64,000 bases of DNA from Comamonadaceae bacterium. Lineage in GTDB: Bacteria > Pseudomonadota > Gammaproteobacteria > Burkholderiales > Burkholderiaceae_C. Made by a program: the position numbers and the translations under genes. The notes beneath the pieces were generated by a model that saw only the letters and a program-made list of their open reading frames with translations, was not told the DNA's origin and did not search any database. This document shows positions 57,216 to 64,000 of this stretch, piece after piece (position 1 is the first letter of the stretch; the number at the start of each line of letters is the position of its first letter). Where the stretch lies: contig JAIXSQ010000007.1 in NCBI GenBank assembly GCA_027484575.1, forward strand, positions 62,001-126,000, written 5' to 3'.

Positions 57216-57626
57216 ATGTCGTTGCGGCCACCCGAAGCCTTGTCTCCACCCGTCAATCCCCAGAAGCTGCGCACCGGCCTCGACCGGCTCTGGCATGCCA
57301 CCGGCTATTCCATCGCCGGGCTGCGCGCCGGCTGGGGCGAGACCGCGTTCCGCCAGGAGGCGCTCGCGGCCGTCGTGCTGCTGCCCACGGCGTTCTGGCT
57401 GGGCCGCAGCTGGGTCGAGGTCGCCCTGCTGGCCGGCTCGGTCCTGCTGGTCATGATCGTCGAGCTGCTGAACACCGGCATCGAGACCGTGGTCGACCGC
57501 GTCGGCCCCGAGTGGCACGACCTGTCCAAGCGGGCCAAGGACCTGGGCAGCGCCGCCGTCCTGCTGGCGCTGCTGCTGGCCGGCGGCATCTGGGCCGCCG
57601 CCCTCGTGACGAGGATGGCCGCATGA
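57216..57626 (+). CDS. dgkA: Diacylglycerol kinase, 136 aa
   Basis: A small three-helix membrane kinase that recycles diacylglycerol to phosphatidic acid. Family features are WHATGYSIAGLRAGWGETAFRQE with the N-terminal glutamate, and VELLNTGIETVVDRVGPEWHDLSKRAKDLGSAAV with the catalytic ELLNTAIE-like region. I place the start at ATG 57216; a GTG at 57198 would add six residues. It overlaps the next gene by 4 nt. Confidence 0.93.
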   Translation: MSLRPPEALSPPVNPQKLRTGLDRLWHATGYSIAGLRAGWGETAFRQEALAAVVLLPTAFWLGRSWVEVALLAGSVLLVMIVELLNTGIETVVDRVGPEWHDLSKRAKDLGSAAVLLALLLAGGIWAAALVTRMAA

Positions 57627-58213
57627 GCGCGCCACCCTTTTCCGTCTGCGTCTACTGCGGCTCGCGCCCCGGAGTCGAGCCCCGGCATGCCGAGGCCGCC
57701 CGCGCCGTCGGCCAGTGGATCGGCCAGCGCGGCGGCCAGCTGGTGTACGGCGGCGGCAACGCCGGCCTCATGGGCGTGGTGGCCTCGGCCACCCTCGCGG
57801 CCGGCGGCACGGTCGTGGGCGTGATCCCGCAGGCGCTGGTCGACAAGGAGTTCGCCAAGCGCGACTGCACCGAACTGCACATCGTGGGCAGCATGCACGA
57901 GCGCAAGCAGCTGATGGCCGAGCGGGCCGGCGCCTTCCTGGCGCTGGCCGGGGGCATCGGCACGTTCGAGGAGCTGTTCGAGGTCTGGACCTGGCGCCAG
58001 CTGGGCTACCACGACAAGCCGGTGGGCATCCTGGACACCGGCGGCTACTGGCAGCCGATGCTCGCCTTCCTGCGCTCGGCCGTGCAGGCCGGCTTCATGA
58101 ACGAGTGGCAGATGGACCTGGTGCGCATCGGCGCGGAGCCTGCCGCGCTGCTGCAGGCCCTGGTGGATGCATCGCGGGGCCCCGCGGCGCCGCAGGACTT
58201 CAGCCAGATCTGA
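57623..58213 (+). CDS. LOG-family protein (TIGR00730 type), 196 aa
   Basis: A Rossmann-like LOG protein: VCVYCGSRPG at the N-terminus, LVYGGGNAGLMGVVA, and GGIGTFEELFEVWTWRQLG, where the canonical PGGxGTxxE reads AGGIGTFEE. Such proteins are cytokinin-riboside 5'-monophosphate phosphoribohydrolases or general nucleotide hydrolases. Length is normal for the bacterial type. It is coupled to dgkA and ends before the convergent PII gene. Confidence 0.9.
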   Translation: MSAPPFSVCVYCGSRPGVEPRHAEAARAVGQWIGQRGGQLVYGGGNAGLMGVVASATLAAGGTVVGVIPQALVDKEFAKRDCTELHIVGSMHERKQLMAERAGAFLALAGGIGTFEELFEVWTWRQLGYHDKPVGILDTGGYWQPMLAFLRSAVQAGFMNEWQMDLVRIGAEPAALLQALVDASRGPAAPQDFSQI

Positions 58214-58264
58214 ACCGCGCAGGGCGCAGCGGGCCGGGGCATGCGCAGCCCCGGGGTGCGGCGC

Positions 58265-58636
<372 letters not shown>

Positions 58637-60301
58637 TCAGGCGCGGAACTTGCCGGTAATAGGATAGCGCCAGTCCTTGCCGAACCCGCGGTGCGTCACC
58701 CGGATCCCCACCGGCGCCTGGCGGCGCTTGTACTCGTTGATGCGCACCAGCCGCGCAACCCGCTCGACGACCGCACGGTCGAAGCCCGCGGCCACCACCT
58801 CGTCGACGCCCTCGTCCTCCTCCATGTACCGCTGCAGGATCGCGTCCAGCACCTCGTAGGGCGGCAGGCTGTCCTGGTCCACCTGGTCGGGCCGCAGCTC
58901 GGCGCTGGGCGGGCGGGTGATGATGCGCTCGGGGATCGGGTTGGCGCCGGTGCCGTACGGATCGTTCGCATTGCGCCAGCGCGCCAGCCGGAACACGCTG
59001 GTCTTGAGCACGTCCTTGATCACCGCGAAGCCGCCGGCCATGTCGCCGTACAGCGTGCAGTAGCCGGTGGCCATCTCGCTCTTGTTGCCGGTGGTCAGCA
59101 CGATGGAGCCGAACTTGTTCGACAGCGCCATCAGCAGCACGCCGCGGATGCGGGCCTGGATGTTCTCCTCGGCCGTGTCCTCGGGCAGCCCGGCGAACTC
59201 GGCGGCCAGCGCGGCCTTGAAGGCCTCGAACTGCGGGGCGATCGAGATCTCGTCGTAACGCACGCCCAGCCGCGCGGCCATGTCGCGCGCGTCGATCCAG
59301 CTGATGTCGGCGGTGTACGGCGAGGGCATCATCACCGACCGCACCTTGTCCTTGCCCAGCGCGTCGACGGCGATCGCCAGCACCAGCGCCGAGTCGATGC
59401 CGCCCGACAGGCCCAGCAGCACGCCGGGAAAACCGTTCTTGCCCACGTAGTCGCGCACACCCAGGACCAGCGCATCCCACAGCTCGGCCTCGGGCTCGCG
59501 GGTGGGCGCGATGGCGCCCCGCAGCGCGATCGCCGTCGCGCCCGGCTCGGCCACCACGCTGAACAGGTTTTCGCGGAACGAGGGCGCGCGGGCGGCCAGC
59601 ACGCCGTCGGCATCGACCGCGAAGGACGCGCCGTCGAACACCACCTCGTCCTGCCCGCCGACCAGGTGGGCATAGACGATGGGCAGCCCGACCGAGCGGG
59701 CCCGGTCGGCCATGCGGGCCACCCGCTCGCCGCCCTTGCCCACGTGGAACGGCGAGGCGTTGATCACCACCAGCAGCTGCGCCCCGGCCTCACGGGCCAG
59801 CTGCGCCGGCTCGTCGAACCAGGCGTCCTCGCAGATCAGCAGGCCCACGTTCAGGCCCTCGCACTGGAACACGCAGCTGCCGCGGCCGGGCGTGAAGTAG
59901 CGGCGCTCGTCGAACACCTGGTAGTTGGGCAGCTCGCGCTTGGCATAGGTCTCGAGCACCTTGCCCTCGCAGACCACGCTGGCGGCGTTGAGCCGCCGCT
60001 GCACCTGCACCGAGCGGCTGCGCAGGTCGCCACCGACGGGGTGGCCGACCACGACGTGCAGGCCCTTCAACCCCGCGAGCTCGCGGGCGACGGTTTGAAG
60101 GGCATCATCGCAGGCGGCGATGAAGGCGGGACGCAGGTACAGGTCCTCGGCCGCGTAGCCGGAGATCGACAGCTCGGGCGTGAGCACCAGCCGGGCGCCT
60201 TGCGCATAGGCGCTGCGGGCCGCCTCGATGATCTTCCGCGCGTTGCCCGCCATGTCGCCCACCACGAAGTTGAGCTGGGCGGAACAGATGTGGAGAGCCA
60301 T
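58637..60301 (-). CDS. nadE: Glutamine-dependent NAD+ synthetase, 554 aa
   Basis: The N-terminal nitrilase-type glutaminase (TPELSISGYAAEDL glutamate, KRELPNYQVFDERRYF lysine, LLICEDAWF cysteine) supplies ammonia to the C-terminal synthetase with the PP-loop LGLSGGIDSALVLAIA. It amidates deamido-NAD to NAD in the cytoplasm. Length is normal. It precedes the PII gene, an order common in betaproteobacteria. Its start codon is almost on top of the divergent neighbour's start. Confidence 0.95.
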   Translation of the reverse strand: MALHICSAQLNFVVGDMAGNARKIIEAARSAYAQGARLVLTPELSISGYAAEDLYLRPAFIAACDDALQTVARELAGLKGLHVVVGHPVGGDLRSRSVQVQRRLNAASVVCEGKVLETYAKRELPNYQVFDERRYFTPGRGSCVFQCEGLNVGLLICEDAWFDEPAQLAREAGAQLLVVINASPFHVGKGGERVARMADRARSVGLPIVYAHLVGGQDEVVFDGASFAVDADGVLAARAPSFRENLFSVVAEPGATAIALRGAIAPTREPEAELWDALVLGVRDYVGKNGFPGVLLGLSGGIDSALVLAIAVDALGKDKVRSVMMPSPYTADISWIDARDMAARLGVRYDEISIAPQFEAFKAALAAEFAGLPEDTAEENIQARIRGVLLMALSNKFGSIVLTTGNKSEMATGYCTLYGDMAGGFAVIKDVLKTSVFRLARWRNANDPYGTGANPIPERIITRPPSAELRPDQVDQDSLPPYEVLDAILQRYMEEDEGVDEVVAAGFDRAVVERVARLVRINEYKRRQAPVGIRVTHRGFGKDWRYPITGKFRA

Positions 60302-60319
60302 GTGTCGGCAGGAACTGCA

Positions 60320-61504
60320 GTGAACGGACGGGCCGCGGAGGGGGTGCCGGACGATTATGTCACCCGGGTGCTCGACGCACCGGGTGCCATTGGGGCATCC
60401 GAGTGGGACGCCCTGCTGGCCTTGCAGGACGCCCCCACGCCCTTCATGCGGCATGCGTACCTCGACGCGATGGACCGCAGCGCCAGCGCCGCGCCGCGCA
60501 CCGGCTGGCAGCCGCAGTGGCTGACCCTGTGGCGCGGCAGCGTGCTCCAGGCCGCCTGCCCGCTGTACCTCAAGTCGCACTCGTACGGCGAGTACGTGTT
60601 CGACTGGGCCTGGGCCAATGCCTACGAGCAGCATGGCCTGGCCTACTACCCCAAGGGCCTGGTCGCCGTGCCCTTCACGCCGGTGCCCGGGTCCCGCCTG
60701 CTGGCCCGCGACGACGCGGCGCGCCGGGCGCTGGTGCGTGCGCTGCTCGCGGCGTGCCGCGCGCAGGGGCTGTCGTCGGTGCACCTGCTGTTCCTGTCCG
60801 AGGCCGACCGCCGCGCCTGCGAGGCCGAGGGGCTGATGGGGCGCCAGACGGTGCAGTTCCACTGGAGCCACCAGGGCTGGTCCGATTTCGATGCATTCCT
60901 GAGCAGCCTGGCGCAGGACAAGCGCAAGAAGATCCGCCAGGAGCGGCGCAAGGTGGCCGAGGCCGGCGTCGGCTTCCGCGCCCTCGAGGGCGCGGCCATC
61001 ACCGAGGCCGACTGGGACTTCTTCTACCGCTGCTACGAGCGCACCTACCGCGAGCACGGCAACCCGCCCTACCTGCAGCGCGATTTCTTCCGCCGGATGG
61101 CCGCGCAGATGCCGTCGAACTGGCTGCTGTTCCTGGCCGAGCGCGCGGGGCAGCCCATCGCGGCCAGCCTCATCGGCCTGCAGCGCGACAGCGCCGGCCG
61201 GCCCGAGGTCGCCTACGGCCGCTACTGGGGCGCGCTCGAGCGCGTCGACTGCCTGCACTTCGAGGCCTGCTACTACCAGCCGCTGGCCTGGTGCATCGCC
61301 CAGGAGGTGCGGCGCTTCGAGGGCGGCGCGCAGGGCGAGCACAAGATGGCCCGGGCGCTCCTGCCGGTGCCCACCCACAGCGCCCACTGGCTGGCCCATC
61401 CGGCCTTCGCCGACGCGGTCGAGCGCTTCCTGGCGCGCGAGGGCGAGGGCATCGGGCGCTACATGGAGCACCTGCAGGAGCGCTCGCCCTTCCGCCAGGG
61501 CTGA
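60320..61504 (+). CDS. FemAB/GNAT-like peptidoglycan-related N-acyltransferase (PF04339 type), 394 aa
   Basis: The protein matches the DUF482/PF04339 family: PTPFMRHAYLDAMDRS and YLKSHSYGEYVFDWAWANAYE near the N-terminus, QDKRKKIRQERRKVAEAG in the middle, and FEACYYQPLAWCIAQ with GEHKMARALLPVPTHSAHW at the end. These resemble FemAB-type amino-acyl transferases but the substrate is unknown. The start is probably GTG at 60320, after an AGGAAC site; a GTG at 60302 would touch the nadE start. No intergenic promoter space remains. Confidence 0.78.
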   Translation: MNGRAAEGVPDDYVTRVLDAPGAIGASEWDALLALQDAPTPFMRHAYLDAMDRSASAAPRTGWQPQWLTLWRGSVLQAACPLYLKSHSYGEYVFDWAWANAYEQHGLAYYPKGLVAVPFTPVPGSRLLARDDAARRALVRALLAACRAQGLSSVHLLFLSEADRRACEAEGLMGRQTVQFHWSHQGWSDFDAFLSSLAQDKRKKIRQERRKVAEAGVGFRALEGAAITEADWDFFYRCYERTYREHGNPPYLQRDFFRRMAAQMPSNWLLFLAERAGQPIAASLIGLQRDSAGRPEVAYGRYWGALERVDCLHFEACYYQPLAWCIAQEVRRFEGGAQGEHKMARALLPVPTHSAHWLAHPAFADAVERFLAREGEGIGRYMEHLQERSPFRQG

Positions 61505-61522
61505 GCCACGCCGGCGGGCATG

Positions 61523-61546
61523 AAAAAAGGCCGGGTCGCCCCGGCC
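61523..61546 (-). terminator. Intrinsic terminator of the pyrophosphatase gene
   Basis: On the minus strand GGCCGGG-CGAC-type loop-CCCGGCC is followed by six T residues, 38 nt after the ppa stop. The same hairpin may also end the convergent FemAB-like transcript. Confidence 0.88.
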
Positions 61547-61583
61547 TCGTGCCTGCCCGCCCCGTGGCGGCGGGCCGCCCGGG

Positions 61584-62120
61584 TCAGCCCTGGGCCTTCG
61601 CGTAGTTGGCGATGCCCTCCAGCACTTCCTGGCGGGCGGCCTCCGGGCCTTCCCAGCCCAGCACCTTCACCCACTTGTTGGGCTCGAGGTCCTTGTAGTG
61701 CTCGAAGAAGTGGGCGATGGTCTTCAGGCGCAGCGGGTTCAGGTCCTCGGGCTTCTGCCACTGGCTGTAGATCGACAGCACCTTGTCGACCGGCACCGCC
61801 AGCACCTTGGCGTCCTGGCCTGCCTCGTCTTCCATCTTCAGGATGCCGATGGGCCGGCAGCTGACCACCACGCCGGGGATCAGCGGCACCGGGGTGATCA
61901 CCAGCACGTCGACCGGGTCGCCGTCGCCGCTGATGGTCTTGGGCACGTAGCCGTAGTTGGTCGGGTAGTGCATCGCGGTGGACATGAAGCGGTCCACGAA
62001 GATGGCCCCGGTCTCCTTGTCGACCTCGTACTTCACGGGGTCGGCGTTCATCGGGATCTCGATGATCACGTTGAAGGCGTCGGGAACGTTCTTGCCGGGG
62101 GTGACGTTGTCGAGGGACAT
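61584..62120 (-). CDS. ppa: Inorganic pyrophosphatase, soluble class I, 178 aa
   Basis: A Mg2+-dependent cytosolic pyrophosphatase: [21 protein letters not shown] and the signature [10 protein letters not shown] with its aspartate ligands. Length is normal for the hexameric bacterial enzyme. It hydrolyses PPi from biosynthesis. It is divergent from the membrane proton pyrophosphatase gene, so soluble and energy-conserving PPi use are encoded side by side. Confidence 0.97.
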   Translation of the reverse strand: MSLDNVTPGKNVPDAFNVIIEIPMNADPVKYEVDKETGAIFVDRFMSTAMHYPTNYGYVPKTISGDGDPVDVLVITPVPLIPGVVVSCRPIGILKMEDEAGQDAKVLAVPVDKVLSIYSQWQKPEDLNPLRLKTIAHFFEHYKDLEPNKWVKVLGWEGPEAARQEVLEGIANYAKAQG

Positions 62121-62207
62121 GGACGAAGTGTGGTTGGAGTGATGGAAACCGGTCGGGATTAACCCTGATTTTACTTTCGCGGGCCTTGCTCCCCGGGCCG
62201 GCGTCCC

Positions 62208-62235
62208 TTGAGCTTGACGCGCCAGACCGTATAGT
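62208..62235 (+). promoter_or_regulatory. Candidate sigma-70 promoter of the membrane pyrophosphatase gene
   Basis: TTGAGC (62208-62213), a 16-nt spacer and TATAGT (62230-62235) lie 113 nt before the start codon. The leader that follows is long and GC-rich. The ppa promoter must lie in 62121-62200, where TTAACC and TTTTACTTTC-type AT-rich bases are seen but no clear boxes. Confidence 0.5.
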
Positions 62236-62348
62236 CCGCGCGTTGGCCAATCGCGCCTCCCGTGGTGGAGCGACGAGGAAGCAACGCAGCGGGGGCACCG
62301 CTCGCGTGGCGTCCCCTCCAAGCAAAGCAACGACAGGAGATACGTGCA

Positions 62349-64000
62349 ATGACTGGCAACGCGGCGCTGATGTTGGCGCTTGTCTGCGGCCTGGCCGCAG
62401 TGGCATACGGGTTCTGGGCACGCAGCTGGATCCTGGCCAAGGACCCCGGCAACCCCCGCATGCAGGAGATCGCCGCGGCGATCCAGACCGGGGCGGCGGC
62501 CTACCTCGCGCGACAGTACAAGACCATCGCCATCGTCGGCGTGGTCCTCGCGATCCTCATCGGCATCTTCCTCGACGGCCTGACCGCCACCGGCTTCGTG
62601 GTGGGCGCGGTCCTGTCGGGCGCCTGCGGCTTCATCGGCATGAACGTCTCGGTGCGCGCGAACGTGCGCACCGCCCAGGCCGCCACCCACGGCATCGGCC
62701 CGGCGCTGGATGTCGCCTTCCGCGGCGGCGCCATCACCGGCATGCTGGTCGTAGGCCTGGGCCTGCTGGGCGTCACGGCCTTCTACTGGTTCCTGGTGGG
62801 CAACGGCAACCTCACGCCCGACCGCACGCTGTCCAAGCTGCTCAACCCGCTGATCGGCTTCGCCTTCGGCTCCTCGCTGATCTCCATCTTCGCGCGGCTG
62901 GGCGGCGGCATCTTCACCAAGGGCGCCGACGTGGGCGCCGACCTCGTGGGCAAGGTCGAGGCCGGCATCCCCGAGGACGATCCGCGCAACCCGGCGGTGA
63001 TCGCCGACAACGTGGGCGACAACGTGGGCGACTGCGCCGGCATGGCCGCCGACCTGTTCGAGACCTACGCCGTCACGCTGATCGCCACCATGGTGCTGGG
63101 CGCCCTGCTCGTCGCCGGCGCGGGCGCCGCGCCGGTGCTGTACCCGCTGGCGCTGGGCGGCGTGTCGATCATCGCGTCGATCATCGGCTGCTTCTTCGTC
63201 AAGGCCTCGCCCGGCATGAAGAACGTGATGCCGGCCCTGTACAAGGGCCTGGCCATCGCGGGCGTGCTGTCGCTGGTGGCCTTCTACGGCGTGACCGTCT
63301 GGCTGATGCCCGACAACGCGATCGCCGCCAGCGGCTCGCAGCTGCGCCTGTTCGGCGCCTGCTTCGTGGGCCTGGCGCTGACCGGCGCGCTGGTGTGGAT
63401 CACCGAGTTCTACACCGGCACCCAGTACGCGCCCGTGCGCCACATCGCCCAGGCGTCCACCACGGGCCACGGCACCAACATCATCGCGGGCCTGGGCGTG
63501 TCGATGCGCTCGACGGCCTGGCCGGTGCTGTTCGTCTGCGCCGCCATCATCGCCGCCTACTGGCTGGCCGGCCTGTACGGCGTCGCCGTCGCCGCCACCT
63601 CGATGCTGAGCATGGCCGGCATCGTGGTGGCGCTGGACGCTTACGGCCCCATCACCGACAACGCCGGCGGCATCGCCGAGATGGCCGAGCTGCCCGCCTC
63701 GGTGCGCGACGTGACCGACCCGCTGGACGCCGTGGGCAACACCACCAAGGCCGTCACCAAGGGCTACGCGATCGGCTCGGCCGGCCTGGCCTCGCTGGTG
63801 CTGTTCGCCGACTACACCCACAAGCTCGAGACCTACGGCCGCGCCGTGAGCTTCGACCTGTCCGACCCGATGGTGATCGTGGGCCTGTTCATCGGCGGCC
63901 TGATCCCCTACCTGTTCGGTGCGATGGCGATGGAGGCCGTCGGCCGCGCCGCCGGCGCGGTGGTGGTCGAGGTGCGCCGCCAGTTCCAGACCATCAAGGG
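62349..64000 (+). CDS. hppA: Membrane-bound proton-translocating pyrophosphatase, K+-independent type (cut by the window end)
   Basis: A polytopic enzyme that pumps protons with energy from PPi. Visible are the PPi-binding segments [44 protein letters not shown] (in parts) and [19 protein letters not shown]. Lys467 in [14 protein letters not shown] sits where K+-independent pumps have lysine and K+-dependent ones alanine, so this is predicted to be a K+-independent H+ pump. An AGGAGATACG site precedes the ATG at 62349. The visible 550 residues lack the C-terminal part, beyond base 64000. Confidence 0.96.
   Translation, partial: MTGNAALMLALVCGLAAVAYGFWARSWILAKDPGNPRMQEIAAAIQTGAAAYLARQYKTIAIVGVVLAILIGIFLDGLTATGFVVGAVLSGACGFIGMNVSVRANVRTAQAATHGIGPALDVAFRGGAITGMLVVGLGLLGVTAFYWFLVGNGNLTPDRTLSKLLNPLIGFAFGSSLISIFARLGGGIFTKGADVGADLVGKVEAGIPEDDPRNPAVIADNVGDNVGDCAGMAADLFETYAVTLIATMVLGALLVAGAGAAPVLYPLALGGVSIIASIIGCFFVKASPGMKNVMPALYKGLAIAGVLSLVAFYGVTVWLMPDNAIAASGSQLRLFGACFVGLALTGALVWITEFYTGTQYAPVRHIAQASTTGHGTNIIAGLGVSMRSTAWPVLFVCAAIIAAYWLAGLYGVAVAATSMLSMAGIVVALDAYGPITDNAGGIAEMAELPASVRDVTDPLDAVGNTTKAVTKGYAIGSAGLASLVLFADYTHKLETYGRAVSFDLSDPMVIVGLFIGGLIPYLFGAMAMEAVGRAAGAVVVEVRRQFQTIK

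Noticed and set aside
62214..62235. TTGACG and TATAGT upstream of the membrane pyrophosphatase as a promoter pair
   Set aside because: Their spacing is only 10 nt; the TTGAGC six bases earlier gives a workable 16-nt spacer and was used.

Overview
This is a gene-dense, very GC-rich (about 70%) chromosomal window from a betaproteobacterium, most likely Burkholderiales and Comamonadaceae-like. The evidence is the box benzoyl-CoA genes with a BzdR/BoxR-type regulator, the ilvB-ilvH-ilvC-pssA-leuA order, DUF934 with a CysJ-less CysI, DUF3619/DUF3106 next to an ECF sigma factor, and REP-like ATCCC-GC/GC-GGGAT repeats. No insertion sequence, prophage or CRISPR array is visible. Three tRNA genes (one Pro, two Asn) are present. 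I do not name a genus.

Layout. 1-2222: end of a hybrid histidine kinase, an unknown small protein and a LuxR-type regulator. 2345-10309 (minus): one tightly packed operon behind a clear TPP riboswitch: thiD, a LuxE-like acyl-protein synthetase, a LuxC-like acyl-CoA reductase, an NMT1/THI5-type ABC transporter, an SDR and a thiE with an unusual N-terminal part. 10461-12597: a universal stress protein, an HDOD protein, tRNA-Pro and a small secreted protein. 12762-23835: benzoate module. boxB, boxC and boxR run leftward; a flavodoxin and benzoate-CoA ligase run rightward from a shared promoter/operator, followed by a five-gene branched-chain-type ABC importer. 23863-32503: a TauE exporter, a VOC protein and a sulfonate operon (ssuE, two ssuA, ssuD, a VOC enzyme, ssuC, ssuB, ssuF), then an orphan sulfate-binding protein. 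32629-41543: yggX, an mnmC-like gene, assimilatory sulfate reduction (cysI, DUF934, cysH, cysD, cysN) and a ferredoxin/ferredoxin reductase pair. 41629-46712: two identical tRNA-Asn genes, a solute-binding protein, the aat/bpt N-degron pair, an IclR regulator and a DD-peptidase. 46829-54708 (minus): ilvB, ilvH, ilvC, pssA, then a leucine-rich leader peptide with an attenuator, and two different leuA genes in tandem. 54984-58213: ECF sigma factor, DUF3619, DUF3106, RDD, dgkA and a LOG-family protein. 58265-64000: PII, NAD synthetase, a FemAB/GNAT-like protein, soluble pyrophosphatase and a membrane proton pyrophosphatase cut by the window end.

The most novel-looking element is the TPP-riboswitch operon. 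LuxE (carboxylate activation), LuxC (thioester to aldehyde) and an SDR (aldehyde to alcohol) form a complete carboxylate-to-alcohol reduction module. It sits between a thiamine-precursor-type importer and ThiD/ThiE. I infer a salvage route for an oxidised thiamine precursor, for example the 5-carboxy or 5-formyl form of the HMP pyrimidine. Other points of note are a palindromic divergent promoter in the benzoate cluster, a REP-derived N-terminus on CysN, a degenerate methyltransferase half in MnmC, a leuA leader peptide using the CTA codon, and a conserved 38-nt promoter element shared by two sulfur genes.
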